A stretch of DNA of 64,000 bases from Breoghania corrubedonensis (GTDB lineage: Bacteria; Pseudomonadota; Alphaproteobacteria; Rhizobiales; Stappiaceae), in NCBI RefSeq assembly GCF_003053845.1, contig NZ_QAYG01000001.1, forward strand, positions 1,432,078-1,496,077, given 5' to 3'. The number at the start of each line of letters is the position of its first letter. The first letter of the stretch is position 1. The notes below the pieces were generated by a model, which searched no databases, was not told where the DNA came from, and saw only the letters and a program-made list of their open reading frames with translations. Positions 48,824-57,912 of this stretch are shown in pieces. Both the position numbers and the translations under genes were made by a program.

Positions 48824-49810
48824 ATGCCCATCAAGAAACCCCTTGTCGTGGTTACCCGGACCTTGCCGGATGTCGTAGAGACGCGCATGCGCGAATTGTT
48901 CGACACCCGTCTCAATGACGGCGACAGGCCCATGAGCCAGGCCGAACTCGTCGAAGCGGTGAAAACCGCCGACGTTCTGGTGCCGACCGTGACGGACAGG
49001 ATAGACGCGGCCGTTCTCTCCCAGGCGGGTCCCAATCTTCGGCTGATCGCCAACTTTGGCAATGGCGTCGACAATATCGACGTGAATGCAGCCAACAATC
49101 GCGGCATCACGGTGACGAACACCCCCGGTGTGCTTACCGAAGATACCGCCGACATGACGATGGCGCTGATCCTCGCCGTGCCGCGCAGGATCGCCGAAGG
49201 TATCAAGATCCTGGAAAACAACGAATGGCACGGCTGGTCGCCGACCTGGATGCTGGGACGGCGAATCTGGGGCAAGCGCCTCGGTATTGTCGGCATGGGT
49301 CGAATCGGTCAGGCGGTGGCGCGGCGCGCCAAGGCCTTCGGGATGTCGATCCATTATCACAATCGCCGCCGCGTGCCCGCCAAGATCGAGGATACGCTGG
49401 AGGCGACCTATTGGGAAAGCCTTGACCAGATGCTGGCCCGGATGGACGTGATTTCCGTCCATTGCCCGCATACCCCGGCAACTTACCACCTGCTTTCAGC
49501 CCGACGGCTCAAGCTGATGAAGCCTGAAGCCTATCTGGTCAACACCGCGCGTGGCGAGGTGATCGATGAGGCCGCACTCACGCGGATGGTCGAAGCGGGA
49601 GAACTGGCCGGAGCCGGTCTCGACGTTTTCGAACACGAGCCGGCGGTCAATCCGAAGCTCCTGAAATCCGAACGCGTCCTGCTGCTTCCGCACATGGGAT
49701 CGGCCACCATCGAAGGCCGCATCGACATGGGCGAGAAGGTGATCATCAATATTCGCACCTTCATGGACGGCCACAGGCCCCCCGACCGCGTTCTGCCATC
49801 GATGTTGTAG
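48824..49810 (+). CDS. D-isomer-specific 2-hydroxyacid dehydrogenase (glyoxylate/hydroxypyruvate reductase-like)
   Basis: A 328-residue NAD(P)-dependent dehydrogenase that interconverts a 2-oxoacid and a D-2-hydroxyacid. It has the two-domain fold: the catalytic part has NFGNGVDNIDVNAA, the Rossmann loop is GIVGMGRIGQAVARRAKAFG, NTARGEVIDEAAL contains the catalytic Arg, GLDVFEHEP the Glu, and LLPHMGSAT the His. The motif order resembles GyaR/GhrB-type glyoxylate reductases; the exact substrate cannot be told. GAGGA lies 6 bp ahead of ATG 48824. Confidence 0.93.
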   Translation: MPIKKPLVVVTRTLPDVVETRMRELFDTRLNDGDRPMSQAELVEAVKTADVLVPTVTDRIDAAVLSQAGPNLRLIANFGNGVDNIDVNAANNRGITVTNTPGVLTEDTADMTMALILAVPRRIAEGIKILENNEWHGWSPTWMLGRRIWGKRLGIVGMGRIGQAVARRAKAFGMSIHYHNRRRVPAKIEDTLEATYWESLDQMLARMDVISVHCPHTPATYHLLSARRLKLMKPEAYLVNTARGEVIDEAALTRMVEAGELAGAGLDVFEHEPAVNPKLLKSERVLLLPHMGSATIEGRIDMGEKVIINIRTFMDGHRPPDRVLPSML

Positions 49811-49840
49811 TCGTCCCGGACGCGCCTCTTCTGGCGTGCG

Positions 49841-50557
49841 CTACGACAGCTCGTCGATCTCGATATATTGGCGCCACACAGCCTCGTCGCCGATCTTGGC
49901 GACGAATTTCGCATGCGCTGAAATCTCGGCTTCGCTCAACCGCGAGGGTAGTGGCGTCGGACGCGGCTTGATCGAATGCCGGATGGCCGGTCCGCCCGTG
50001 CCGTGATCCTCTTCCTCGTTGATTGTCATCAGTCCGAGCGAGGACTGCTTGCCGCCAATCAGCTCGATATAGACTTCCGCCAGCAGCTCCGCATCGAGAA
50101 GCGCGCCGTGCTTGGTGCGGCGGCTGTTGTCTATGCCGTAGCGCGAACACAGCGCATCAAGCGAATTCGGGCCGGCGGGATGACGGCGCCGGGCCAGCTG
50201 CAACGTATCCAGCACCTGTTCGTTGCCGATCGGCGGAAGGCCGAAACGCTGCAGCTCCATGTTGATGAAGCCCATGTCGAAGGCGGCGTTGTGAATGACG
50301 AGCGTCGCATCACCGACATAGTCCACAAAATCCCGCGCCAGATCGGCAAAGAGCGGCTTGTCGCGCAGAAATTCCTCCGACAGGCCGTGAACGTTGAAAG
50401 CCTCTTCCGGCATGTCGCGTTCGGGATTGATGTAAACATGATAGGACTGGCCGGACGGGATGTGATTGACCAGTTCAACGCCACCGATTTCCACCAGCCT
50501 GTCGCCACCACGCGGATTGAGGCCGGTCGTTTCGGTATCGAGCACGATCTCACGCAT
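49841..50557 (-). CDS. dnaQ: DNA polymerase III epsilon subunit (proofreading exonuclease)
   Basis: DnaQ is the 3'-5' proofreading exonuclease of the replicative polymerase. The 238-residue product has Exo I DTETTGLNP, Exo II HNAAFDMGFINMEL and Exo III with HGALLDAELLAEVYIEL, followed by a flexible linker and a short C-terminal tail that binds the alpha subunit. Two adjacent ATGs (50560 and 50557) fit; AGGA is 7 bp from the second. The longer frame to 50638 is not conserved. It is the last of five minus-strand genes running away from the origin. Confidence 0.95.
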   Translation of the reverse strand: MREIVLDTETTGLNPRGGDRLVEIGGVELVNHIPSGQSYHVYINPERDMPEEAFNVHGLSEEFLRDKPLFADLARDFVDYVGDATLVIHNAAFDMGFINMELQRFGLPPIGNEQVLDTLQLARRRHPAGPNSLDALCSRYGIDNSRRTKHGALLDAELLAEVYIELIGGKQSSLGLMTINEEEDHGTGGPAIRHSIKPRPTPLPSRLSEAEISAHAKFVAKIGDEAVWRQYIEIDELS

Positions 50558-50659
50558 CATGAAGTCCTGTTGGTCTGGCTTGGGATAGACGTTTCGCAAA
50601 GAGCCATCTAGGCGGCGGCGAATCACTGTTGCAACCATAGAAGGCCGATGGGCGGCGGC

Positions 50660-51250
50660 TTATCCCCCCATCGCCGCTGTTGCACGCAGTATCGCCGCAA
50701 CGCGACGGCGTGCCGGCTCCAGTCCGTGACCTGTCTCGATCATGAAATGGGATCGTCGACGCTTTTCTCCGTCCGGCATCTGGCGTGCCAGGATAGCGTC
50801 GAATTTCTCCAGGGTCATTTCCGGCCGTGCGAGGACACGTTCACGCTGAATTTCCGCGCTCGTGGTGACGAGCACCACCGCGTCCACGTGCTCTTCCCCT
50901 CCCGTTTCAAAGAGAAGCGGAATGTCGAGAACCGCGACAGGACATAGTCTGGCCCGCGCATCTGCGAGAAAGTGGTCGCGCACCTCGCGTACAAGGGGAT
51001 GGATTATAGCCTCGAGCCGCGCCAGGGCTGCCGGTTTCCCGACCACGTATTCGCCCAGTGCCGCGCGATCGACGACCCTGTTCACGACCGTTCCGGGAAA
51101 CGCCCGCTCGATCGCGGGAGCGGCCTTGCCGGCATAGAGGGCATGGACAGTGGTGTCGGCGTCGTAGACCGGGATTCCGGCTTCGGCGAACAGCCGGCCG
51201 GTCGTTGATTTTCCCATACCGATGGATCCGGTGAGACCGAGCACGATCAT
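50660..51250 (-). CDS. coaE: Dephospho-CoA kinase
   Basis: CoaE phosphorylates the ribose 3'-OH of dephospho-CoA, the last step of coenzyme A synthesis. The 196-residue P-loop kinase opens with [14 protein letters not shown] and has [36 protein letters not shown] and [18 protein letters not shown]. Its ATG overlaps the aroE stop by 4 bp. aroE-coaE-dnaQ near the origin is the standard rhizobial order. Confidence 0.96.
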   Translation of the reverse strand: MIVLGLTGSIGMGKSTTGRLFAEAGIPVYDADTTVHALYAGKAAPAIERAFPGTVVNRVVDRAALGEYVVGKPAALARLEAIIHPLVREVRDHFLADARARLCPVAVLDIPLLFETGGEEHVDAVVLVTTSAEIQRERVLARPEMTLEKFDAILARQMPDGEKRRRSHFMIETGHGLEPARRRVAAILRATAAMGG

Positions 51251-52149
51251 GGTTGCGACCCCGGGCCGTTTCCGTTGGTCATATCCCCTTCCGTGAGGCC
51301 CATGTCGGCCAGAACGACGCGGCGCAGCTCGGGCGTTACCTCCGGCCGGCGACCGAACCAGAGTTCGAATCCCGGCACTGCCTGATGGAGCAGCATGCCC
51401 AGACCATCAACGGTCATAAGACCGCGATGACGGGCAAGTTCCAGAAGCGGCGTTTCCAGAGGTACGTAGACGGTATCGGTCACCACTGCGCGTGCCGGGA
51501 GCGGCGCGAGATCGATGTCGAGTGGCGGTTGACCTTCCATTCCAAGAGAAGTCGTATTGACGAGAACCGTGGTGCCTTCGAGGACATCCGGCAACTTGGA
51601 AAAGTCATGGACGTGAACACCGGATCCGAAACGTTCGGCAAGAGCTTCCGCCCTGCTGCGGGTACGATTGAAGATGTGGACGGTCAGACCGCGCGACAGC
51701 AATGCCCAGACTACGGCACGCGCCCCGCCCCCCGCCCCAAGGACAACTGCGTTCCGGCCGGTCTCATCCCAGCCTGGCGCGCCTGAATCGAGCGACCCCA
51801 GAAAGCCAAGGCCATCCGTATTGCTGCCCTGAAGGCGGCCATCGCCCAGAACAAGCGTATTCACCGCACCGACAAGCCGTGCCGTTTCGTCGACCTCATC
51901 GCAAAGGGCGAAAGCCGCTTCCTTGTGCGGAATCGTCACATTTGCGCCGATAAGGCCGGATGCGGCGAAGGTGCGGAAAAAACTCTCCGCCGCTTCAGGC
52001 TGGAGTGGCAGGAGATCATAGCTTCCCGCAATCCCATGGATCTTCAACCAGTGGCGGTGGATGATTGGCGAGCGTGAGTGCTTCACTGGCCAGCCGATCA
52101 CGGCCGCGCGCGGTGCTTTTTCTGTCTGGTCATGATGAGATGAAATCAC
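51247..52149 (-). CDS. aroE: Shikimate dehydrogenase (NADPH)
   Basis: AroE reduces 3-dehydroshikimate to shikimate on the way to aromatic amino acids. The 300-residue product has the substrate pocket [12 protein letters not shown] and [11 protein letters not shown] (catalytic Lys), the cofactor loop [13 protein letters not shown] with [10 protein letters not shown], and NTTSLGMEG and [12 protein letters not shown]. It starts with GTG at 52149 overlapping the maf stop, and overlaps coaE at its own end, so maf-aroE-coaE are translationally coupled. Confidence 0.96.
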   Translation of the reverse strand: MISSHHDQTEKAPRAAVIGWPVKHSRSPIIHRHWLKIHGIAGSYDLLPLQPEAAESFFRTFAASGLIGANVTIPHKEAAFALCDEVDETARLVGAVNTLVLGDGRLQGSNTDGLGFLGSLDSGAPGWDETGRNAVVLGAGGGARAVVWALLSRGLTVHIFNRTRSRAEALAERFGSGVHVHDFSKLPDVLEGTTVLVNTTSLGMEGQPPLDIDLAPLPARAVVTDTVYVPLETPLLELARHRGLMTVDGLGMLLHQAVPGFELWFGRRPEVTPELRRVVLADMGLTEGDMTNGNGPGSQP

Positions 52150-52742
52150 GTCTCGATTTCTCCTTCGTCACGCAGGAACCCCAGGAGGGGGAGAAGCGGC
52201 AGGCCAACGATAGTGAAATGATCACCTTCGATCGCCTCGAACAGCTGGATGCCCTCACCTTCGATCTGGTAGGAGCCAACGCTTTTCAAGGCGACATCAC
52301 CGATCCAGGTGAGATAATGACCGAGGAATTCAGGCGAGAAGTTGCGCATCGTCAGGGTTGCCGAGGCGACGTGGCGCCAGATCGCAATACCGTCACGCAC
52401 GCAGACGACCGCAGAATGAAGCTGATGCGAACGCCCTCGCAAGGCCAGCAGATTGGCGCGGGCTTGCTCGATCGTTTCGGGTTTGACGAAAACCTCTCCA
52501 TCGAAATCCAGCACCTGATCGGAACCGATAACAAGGGCTCCCGGATGGCGGTTTGAAACGTCTCCCGCCTTCGCTTCCGCCAGGACGAGGGCGATATCCT
52601 CGGGCGCCAGATTCGCCTTGCGCAATGGTTCATCCACCGCGCGCTCATCGATATCGGCTGCCTCGGCCTGAATTTCCAGGCCCGCGTCACGCAGCATCTG
52701 CGCCCGCCACGGACTTGCGCTCGCCAGAACGATTTCGCTCAT
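52146..52742 (-). CDS. maf: Maf-family nucleotide pyrophosphatase
   Basis: Maf proteins hydrolyse non-canonical or modified nucleoside triphosphates and so protect nucleic acids. The 198-residue product opens with the signature VLASASPWRAQML, contains DIDER, the catalytic Asp region GSDQVLDFDGEVFVKPET, and a conserved YQIEGEGIQLFEAIEGDHFTIVGLP end. The SPWRAQ and GSDQVL variants suggest the YceF-type branch (7-methyl-GTP preference), though this is inferred. It overlaps aroE by 4 bp. Confidence 0.95.
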   Translation of the reverse strand: MSEIVLASASPWRAQMLRDAGLEIQAEAADIDERAVDEPLRKANLAPEDIALVLAEAKAGDVSNRHPGALVIGSDQVLDFDGEVFVKPETIEQARANLLALRGRSHQLHSAVVCVRDGIAIWRHVASATLTMRNFSPEFLGHYLTWIGDVALKSVGSYQIEGEGIQLFEAIEGDHFTIVGLPLLPLLGFLRDEGEIET

Positions 52743-52746
52743 GTCG

Positions 52747-53637
52747 TCACTCTCCTGGTATGTCGCGCAATTGTTTGCGCTCCTTCATCAACGACATGAT
52801 GGCAGCTGCCGTTTCCTCGATCGAACGGCGGGTGACATCGATCACCGGCCAGCCATGTTCGGCGCACAGCCTGCGCATGAAGCTGATTTCTTCCGAAATA
52901 GCAGATCGATCGACATAACGTTCGTTCTGTCCTATCGCATTGAGCGACAAAAGACGGTTCTGGCGAACCTGCAGGATCCGTTCGGCGCTGGCGACGAGGC
53001 CGACGACGAGAGGCCGGCGAACCTCAAAAAGCGCCGGCGTAATCGGGATTTCCGGAACAATTGGAAAATTAGCTGCCTTGATGCCGCGATTGGCCAGATA
53101 GATGCTCGTCGGCGTCTTGGAGGTTCGGCTGATGCCAATGAGAACGACATCGGCCTCGTCGAGCCCTTCGGGCATCTGACCATCATCATGCATCATCGTG
53201 TAGTTCAGCGCATCAATGCGACGGAAATAGTCGGCATCAAGCGCGTGCTGGCCACCGACCCGTCGCGTTTCCTGGACTTTCAGATAAGACTGGAAGACCG
53301 CGAAAACCGGATCGAGAATATTGACGCAAGGAACGCCATGATCGCGGCATACACGCTCTAGCCGATGGATCTGTTCGTCCGCAACAAGCGTATAGAGAAC
53401 GATGCCGGGTGCGGCCTCGATTTCGGTCAGAACACGATCGAGCTGGCGATCGGAGCGGACCAGCGGATAGACATGTTCGATCGGCTGAATATTCTCGTAC
53501 TGAGCGAGCGCCGCGCGCGAAACGGTCATCAGGGTTTCGCCCGTGGAATCCGAAATCAGGTGCAAATGGAAGAAGCTACGCGGATCGCTCACTGTTTCAT
53601 CCCCAGATGATGATCGGCCCTGTGAATGAGCGGGCAT
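52747..53637 (-). CDS. ppsR: PEP synthase / pyruvate phosphate dikinase regulatory protein
   Basis: A 296-residue bifunctional Ser/Thr kinase and pyrophosphorylase of the DUF299/PpsR family that inactivates or reactivates pyruvate phosphate dikinase (or PEP synthase). Signatures are [35 protein letters not shown] (P-loop) and [11 protein letters not shown] near the end. ATG at 53637 is chosen because a perfect AAGGAGG lies 7 bp ahead; a GTG at 53592 is closer to the conserved region but less well placed. It is the first gene left of the origin and points away from it, as in related species. Confidence 0.94.
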   Translation of the reverse strand: MPAHSQGRSSSGDETVSDPRSFFHLHLISDSTGETLMTVSRAALAQYENIQPIEHVYPLVRSDRQLDRVLTEIEAAPGIVLYTLVADEQIHRLERVCRDHGVPCVNILDPVFAVFQSYLKVQETRRVGGQHALDADYFRRIDALNYTMMHDDGQMPEGLDEADVVLIGISRTSKTPTSIYLANRGIKAANFPIVPEIPITPALFEVRRPLVVGLVASAERILQVRQNRLLSLNAIGQNERYVDRSAISEEISFMRRLCAEHGWPVIDVTRRSIEETAAAIMSLMKERKQLRDIPGE

Positions 53638-53790
53638 GACTCTGCCTCCTTTTGAAAAGGACCTCACCATCATGCCCATAGCGGTTATTTCATCAACAGA
53701 TACGGGGTGGCGGGATAGTTTTTGTGAAACGACTCCGGGAATCGGGGATTTTACGAAGAGGCCCCAGGTTACCGACTTCTCATCCGCACT

Positions 53791-53799
53791 TTATGCACA
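53791..53799 (+). promoter_or_regulatory. DnaA box
   Basis: TTATGCACA matches the broad DnaA consensus TTATNCACA exactly. Two poorer matches lie to the right in the same spacer (TGTGGATGG at 53934, CAATCCACA at 53956). Confidence 0.65.
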
Positions 53800-53811
53800 G
53801 CGCCAAATTCG

Positions 53812-53826
53812 TTAACAAGGCGTTAA
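53812..53826. promoter_or_regulatory. CtrA binding site 1 in the origin
   Basis: TTAACAAGGCGTTAA is an exact TTAA-N7-TTAA site, 13 bp after the DnaA box. In Caulobacter, CtrA bound at such sites blocks origin firing. Confidence 0.7.
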
Positions 53827-53832
53827 CGTCCT

Positions 53833-53863
53833 CCAATTCCTTAAGGTCCGTTTAAGGAATTGG
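53833..53863. repeat. Perfect 12-bp inverted repeat enclosing CtrA site 2
   Basis: CCAATTCCTTAA (53833-53844) and TTAAGGAATTGG (53852-53863) are perfect inverted arms around a 7-bp spacer. The inner ends form the CtrA site TTAAGGTCCGTTTAA at 53841-53855 (TTAA-N7-TTAA). The dyad symmetry extends 8 bp beyond the CtrA half-sites on each side. Confidence 0.85.
53841..53855. promoter_or_regulatory. CtrA binding site 2 in the origin
   Basis: TTAAGGTCCGTTTAA is an exact TTAA-N7-TTAA match lying in the centre of the 12-bp inverted repeat, 14 bp from CtrA site 1. Confidence 0.7.
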
Positions 53864-53982
53864 GCGGACCCACAACCGCCATGGGGAATTCGTCCCCAAC
53901 CACCCTGTTGATGGGAACAACCAATCGGATAATTGTGGATGGATAATAATCACGGCAATCCACACTCAAACCAAATAAACAG

Positions 53983-53997
53983 ATCTCTTAAAGAGAT
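53983..53997. promoter_or_regulatory. 15-bp palindrome upstream of hemE
   Basis: ATCTCTTAAAGAGAT is a perfect 7+1+7 palindrome about 40 bp ahead of the hemE start. It could be an operator or part of the origin. A regulator cannot be named. Confidence 0.5.
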
Positions 53998-54036
53998 TCA
54001 TTGATTAGACGTTTTAAGGGAAAAGGGACGAGCCGA

Positions 54037-55086
54037 ATGCGATCACAGGAGAGAGCCGTGATGCGGGTACTGGCTGGAGAAAAGCTCTGGCCACCCCCCG
54101 TCTGGATGATGCGCCAGGCAGGACGCTATCTCCCGGAATATCGCGAAGTCCGCGCAAAGCAGCCCGACTTTTTGAAGTTCTGCTATGATACGGATCTGGC
54201 TGTTGAGGTGACCCTTCAGCCCATCCGTCGCTTTGGCTTTGATGCGGCAATCCTGTTCTCGGACATTTTCGTCGTTCCCGATGCGCTGGGCTATCCCGTT
54301 CGCTTCGAGGAAGGGCGTGGCCCCGTTCTCACGCCTCTCTCAAGCGACGTGCTGGATGCACTCGTTCCCGAAAGGGCGCACGATCATCTCTCGCCCGTCA
54401 TGGAGACGATGCAGCGCCTGAGAGCGGAACTGCCCACGGAGACGACATTGCTCGGCTTTTGCGGGGCTCCCTGGACGGTGGCGTGCTATTCCGTGGCCGG
54501 TCATACCACTACCGAGCAGACTGCGGCCCGTATCGGCGCCTATAGCGATCCGGAGATGTTTCAGCGCTGGATCGACCTTCTGGTCGATGCTTCCGCCGAC
54601 TATCTCGTTCGTCAGCTTGATGCGGGCGCCGATGCGTTGCAGATCTTCGATACGTGGGCAGGCGTTCTCGATGATGCCGGTTTCCAGCGCTGGTGCGTGG
54701 AACCGACGCGACGGATCGTTCGGCAAGTGCGCTCCGTCCGGCCTGATGCGGTGATTATCGGATTTCCCAAAGGCGCTGTTTCACGACTGAAAAACTATGT
54801 CGCAGAGACCGGGGTCAATGCGGTTGGCCTTGATTGGACGGCGCCACTTCATCTCGTCCGTGACGTTCAGGCTCTGTCGCCGGTCCAGGGCAATCTCGAT
54901 CCGATGAGACTGGTTGCGGGAGGCCGCGCGCTCGATGAAGGCGTCGATCAGGTGCTCAACGGATTGGGCGGGGGACCCCTTGTCTTCAATCTCGGACACG
55001 GTATCGTGCCGCAGACCCCTGTTGCTCACGTTGAGCAGATGATCAATCGCGTGCGCACGGCGAGCGATCCAGGCCAGAATAGCTAG
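54037..55086 (+). CDS. hemE: Uroporphyrinogen decarboxylase
   Basis: HemE decarboxylates uroporphyrinogen III to coproporphyrinogen III in haem synthesis. The 349-residue TIM barrel has [17 protein letters not shown] (active-site Arg), [14 protein letters not shown] (active-site Asp), [12 protein letters not shown] and [13 protein letters not shown] at 54037 puts eight residues before the conserved start, as in relatives; ATG at 54061 has a good AGGAGAG ahead and remains possible. First gene right of the origin, followed 14 bp later by hemJ in the same pathway. Confidence 0.96.
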   Translation: MRSQERAVMRVLAGEKLWPPPVWMMRQAGRYLPEYREVRAKQPDFLKFCYDTDLAVEVTLQPIRRFGFDAAILFSDIFVVPDALGYPVRFEEGRGPVLTPLSSDVLDALVPERAHDHLSPVMETMQRLRAELPTETTLLGFCGAPWTVACYSVAGHTTTEQTAARIGAYSDPEMFQRWIDLLVDASADYLVRQLDAGADALQIFDTWAGVLDDAGFQRWCVEPTRRIVRQVRSVRPDAVIIGFPKGAVSRLKNYVAETGVNAVGLDWTAPLHLVRDVQALSPVQGNLDPMRLVAGGRALDEGVDQVLNGLGGGPLVFNLGHGIVPQTPVAHVEQMINRVRTASDPGQNS

Positions 55087-55100
55087 GTTGGGACAGCGTT

Positions 55101-55535
55101 TTGAGTGGTGAACTGTTACTTTGGTTCAAGGCTTTCCACATCATGGCGGTCATCGCCTGGATGGCGGGGCTTTTCTATCTGCCAAGGCTGATGGTTTATC
55201 ACACGAAGGTCGATCCGGGCTCCGAGGCTTCGGAGACCTTCAAGGTGATGGAGCGCCGTCTATTGAAAGCGATCATGAATCCGGCGATGATCGCGGCCTG
55301 GATCTTCGGGCTGCTCATCGCCTGGGGGTTCGGGGATTTCGCCGAAGGATGGTTTCACCTCAAACTGCTTCTTGTCTTCTTTCTTTCCGGGTTCCACGGT
55401 ATGCTGGCCAAGCATGTGAAGGAATTTGCTGCCGATGCAAATCAGCGGCCGGAGCGCTACTATCGGATCATCAACGAATTCCCGACCCTGATCATGGTCG
55501 TGGTCGTTATTCTGGTGATCCTGCGTCCCTTCTAG
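55101..55535 (+). CDS. hemJ: Protoporphyrinogen oxidase HemJ
   Basis: HemJ oxidises protoporphyrinogen IX to protoporphyrin IX in the membrane. The 144-residue protein has four predicted membrane helices and the family motifs KAFHIMAVIAWMAGLFYLPRL (conserved His and Arg) in helix 1 and HLKLLLVFFLSGFHGMLAKH (two His) in helix 3. It starts with TTG at 55101, preceded by GGGACA; no ATG fits. The hemE-hemJ pairing at the origin is widely conserved in alphaproteobacteria. Confidence 0.94.
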   Translation: MSGELLLWFKAFHIMAVIAWMAGLFYLPRLMVYHTKVDPGSEASETFKVMERRLLKAIMNPAMIAAWIFGLLIAWGFGDFAEGWFHLKLLLVFFLSGFHGMLAKHVKEFAADANQRPERYYRIINEFPTLIMVVVVILVILRPF

Positions 55536-55547
55536 TTTTACGGTCGA

Positions 55548-55570
55548 TTTTTAAATACCTGATTTAAAAA
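55548..55570. repeat. AT-rich perfect inverted repeat after hemJ
   Basis: TTTTTAAAT (55548-55556) and ATTTAAAAA (55562-55570) form a perfect 9-bp dyad around ACCTG, 13 bp past the hemJ stop in the hemJ-rho spacer. It is too AT-rich to be a classical terminator. It may act in hemJ 3'-end formation or rho control. Confidence 0.6.
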
Positions 55571-55832
55571 GGATATTTTATCGAATAGCTTCCTCACATG
55601 TTTTCATTGCGACGAATTGGCCGGTACGGGCTTGACCCCTTGTCGGTGCCACCAAAAGTGATTATGTTCGCGATACCCCACGACATGCAGACAGGCGTCC
55701 GGCGTTCTTGAACCGAGGCGCCAACGCGGCGGTTCAAAACCCGCGACAAGATCTGCTAACTCCCCATAACGCTTTCATCTTGCCGGCGTGTCCCATCCTC
55801 TGCTGGCTTAAATGCGGACCAAGATCCAGCCC

Positions 55833-57098
55833 ATGCGGGAAATGAAACTTCAGGACCTCAAGTCCAAATCCCCCACCGAATTGCTCGCTTTTGCCGAGGA
55901 ATTAGAAGTCGAAAATGCCAGTACCCTGCGGAAGCAGGAGCTGATGTTTGCGATTCTCAAGCAGCTCGCGACCCAGGACGTCATCATTATTGGCGAGGGT
56001 GTGGTCGAGGTTTTGCAAGACGGTTTCGGCTTTTTGCGCTCCCCGGACGCGAACTATCTGCCTGGACCGGACGATATCTACGTGTCGCCGTCACAAATCC
56101 GACGGTTCTCGTTGCGCACAGGCGATACGGTGGAAGGACAGATCCGGTCACCCAAAGACGGTGAGCGGTATTTCGCCCTGCTCAAGGTCAATTCGATCAA
56201 TTTCGAAGATCCCGAAAAGACCCGGCACAAGATCCACTTCGACAATCTGACGCCGCTTTATCCGGAAGAACGGTTCCGGATGGAAGTGGAGAATCCGACG
56301 ATCAAGGATCTGTCGCCTCGCGTCATCGATCTTGTCGCGCCGCTCGGCAAAGGCCAGCGCGCGCTGATCACGGCGCCGCCGCGCACGGGTAAGACGATGT
56401 TCCTGCAGAACATCGCGCGTGCCATCACAAACAATCATCCGGAATGCTATCTCATCGTTCTGCTGATTGATGAGCGTCCCGAAGAAGTCACCGACATGCA
56501 GCGAACGGTCGATGGCGAGGTCGTGTCGTCGACATTTGATGAGCCGGCAGCGCGTCACGTCCAGGTCGCGGAAATGGTGATCGAAAAGGCAAAGCGTCTT
56601 GTCGAGCACGGTCGCGATGTCGTTATCCTACTGGATTCTATCACGCGACTTGGGCGCGCCTACAACACGGTTGTTCCTTCTTCCGGCAAGGTGCTGACCG
56701 GTGGTGTGGACGCAAACGCCTTGCAGCGGCCGAAGCGTTTCTTTGGCGCCGCGCGCAATATCGAGGAAGGCGGCTCGCTCACGATCATCGCGACAGCACT
56801 CATCGATACCGGTTCTCGTATGGATGAGGTGATCTTCGAAGAGTTCAAGGGCACCGGCAATTCCGAAATCATCCTCGACCGCAAGGCCGCGGACAAGCGC
56901 GTCTTCCCGGCAATCGACATTCAGCGCTCCGGTACGCGCAAGGAAGAGCTGCTTGTTGCTCCGCAGGAGCTCAAGAAGATGTATGTGCTGCGCCGGATCC
57001 TCAATCCGATGGGGACGACGGATGCGATCGAGTTCCTGCTAGACAAGCTTCGGCAGACGAAGAGCAATCAGGAATTCTTCGACAGCATGAACACCTGA
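55833..57098 (+). CDS. rho: Transcription termination factor Rho
   Basis: Rho is the hexameric RNA translocase that ends transcription. The 421-residue product has the N-terminal helical domain ([23 protein letters not shown]), the cold-shock-like RNA-binding fold with DGFGFLRS and [10 protein letters not shown], Walker [16 protein letters not shown], Walker [17 protein letters not shown], the Q loop [20 protein letters not shown] and the R loop. ATG at 55833 (MREMKLQ) gives the usual rhizobial length. The 297-bp leader upstream may carry autoregulation. A terminator and two parS-like sites follow directly. Confidence 0.97.
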   Translation: MREMKLQDLKSKSPTELLAFAEELEVENASTLRKQELMFAILKQLATQDVIIIGEGVVEVLQDGFGFLRSPDANYLPGPDDIYVSPSQIRRFSLRTGDTVEGQIRSPKDGERYFALLKVNSINFEDPEKTRHKIHFDNLTPLYPEERFRMEVENPTIKDLSPRVIDLVAPLGKGQRALITAPPRTGKTMFLQNIARAITNNHPECYLIVLLIDERPEEVTDMQRTVDGEVVSSTFDEPAARHVQVAEMVIEKAKRLVEHGRDVVILLDSITRLGRAYNTVVPSSGKVLTGGVDANALQRPKRFFGAARNIEEGGSLTIIATALIDTGSRMDEVIFEEFKGTGNSEIILDRKAADKRVFPAIDIQRSGTRKEELLVAPQELKKMYVLRRILNPMGTTDAIEFLLDKLRQTKSNQEFFDSMNT

Positions 57099-57141
57099 CC
57101 TTTGAAGTGGTCTGATTGAGGGTCACGGTTTCGTCCAGGGA

Positions 57142-57157
57142 CGATTCACGTGAAACG
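57142..57157. promoter_or_regulatory. parS-like ParB binding site (13/16)
   Basis: CGATTCACGTGAAACG has the central TTCACGTGAA of parS and matches the 16-base consensus TGTTTCACGTGAAACA at 13 positions. It lies just before the rho terminator stem, paired with the better site at 57202. Confidence 0.55.
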
Positions 57158-57165
57158 GAAATGCG

Positions 57166-57203
57166 AAACGCGCCGGATGGAAGCCCCGTCCGGCGCGTTT
57201 TTG
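57166..57203 (+). terminator. Rho-independent terminator of rho
   Basis: AAACGCGCCGGA (57166-57177) pairs perfectly with TCCGGCGCGTTT (57189-57200), followed by TTG. It is 68 bp past the rho stop, and two parS-like sites flank it on both sides. Confidence 0.9.
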
Positions 57204-57217
57204 TTTCACGTGAATCA
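57202..57217. promoter_or_regulatory. parS ParB binding site (15/16)
   Basis: TGTTTCACGTGAATCA matches the parS consensus TGTTTCACGTGAAACA at all but one position. It overlaps the T-run of the rho terminator, 3.3 kb from the putative origin. Confidence 0.8.
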
Positions 57218-57254
57218 TTCGGTTCGGATCCGAACTGATCGTTGAGAGAGCATC

Positions 57255-57881
57255 ATGATCGAAGACTGCCGCGGAGCCGACTTTCGTATCGAGACAGATC
57301 GTCTGGTCATTCGAGGCTGGAAACCGGATGACGGTAAACCCTTTGCCGAACTCAATGCTGATCCGAGGGTGATGACCTATTTCCCTCGCTGTCTGAAAGC
57401 AGAAGAGACCCTCGCGATGATCGGCAAGTTGCGCGAGAAGATCGCCGCGGATGGTTTCACCTTTATGCCTGTTGAGGAAAAGGGCAGCGGCCGCTTTGTC
57501 GGTATTGTTGGCCTCAACAGACCGGTGTTCCCGCAACCCGTTTCCATTGCGCCTTGCGTTGAAATCGGCTGGCGACTGACGCCTGCCACATGGGGACGGG
57601 GATATGCGACCGAGGCCGCGAGAGCCTGGCTCCGATTCGGTTTCGAAACTTTGCGGCTCGATGAGATCGTCGCATTTACCGTCGTCACAAACGAATGTTC
57701 CCGAGCGGTCATGCGCTGCCTTGGAATGACCGAACGAGGACATTTCGATCATCCTTCCGTGCCAGAGGATCGGTCAGACCTGAAAGTTCATGTTCTTTAC
57801 AGGATGAAATCAGTGGACTGGAAGGGGGCTTCCAACGGCAAGGGGAAGGGGGCCGACGGCGATCGTCAGGATCCGATGTAA
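57255..57881 (+). CDS. GNAT-family N-acetyltransferase (RimJ/RimL-like)
   Basis: A 208-residue acetyl-CoA-dependent acetyltransferase. It has the RimJ/RimL-type fold: IETDRLVIRGWKPDD, a central PCVEIGWRLTPATWGRGYATEAARAW containing the acetyl-CoA loop (GRGYATE), and VAFTVVTNECSRAVMRCLGM. The substrate is unknown; such enzymes acetylate ribosomal proteins, amino acids or small amines. The last ~25 residues are Gly/Lys/Asp-rich and probably disordered. It converges with the DUF255 gene. Confidence 0.9.
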   Translation: MIEDCRGADFRIETDRLVIRGWKPDDGKPFAELNADPRVMTYFPRCLKAEETLAMIGKLREKIAADGFTFMPVEEKGSGRFVGIVGLNRPVFPQPVSIAPCVEIGWRLTPATWGRGYATEAARAWLRFGFETLRLDEIVAFTVVTNECSRAVMRCLGMTERGHFDHPSVPEDRSDLKVHVLYRMKSVDWKGASNGKGKGADGDRQDPM

Positions 57882-57912
57882 ACGGGCCCTGCGAAGGAGG
57901 TGCCGCGGGGGG

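Larger units (their letters stand above)
53638..54036. other. Putative chromosomal replication origin (oriC)
   Basis: This 399-bp spacer lies between ppsR (-) and hemE (+), the place of the origin in Caulobacter and several rhizobia. It contains two exact TTAA-N7-TTAA CtrA sites, a TTATGCACA DnaA box at 53791-53799, weaker DnaA-like boxes at 53934-53942 (TGTGGATGG) and 53956-53964 (CAATCCACA), and a locally AT-rich stretch from about 53920 to 54020. Genes on both sides diverge from it, and parS sites lie 3-10 kb to the right. The part nearest hemE also serves as its promoter. Functional proof is lacking. Confidence 0.82.
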
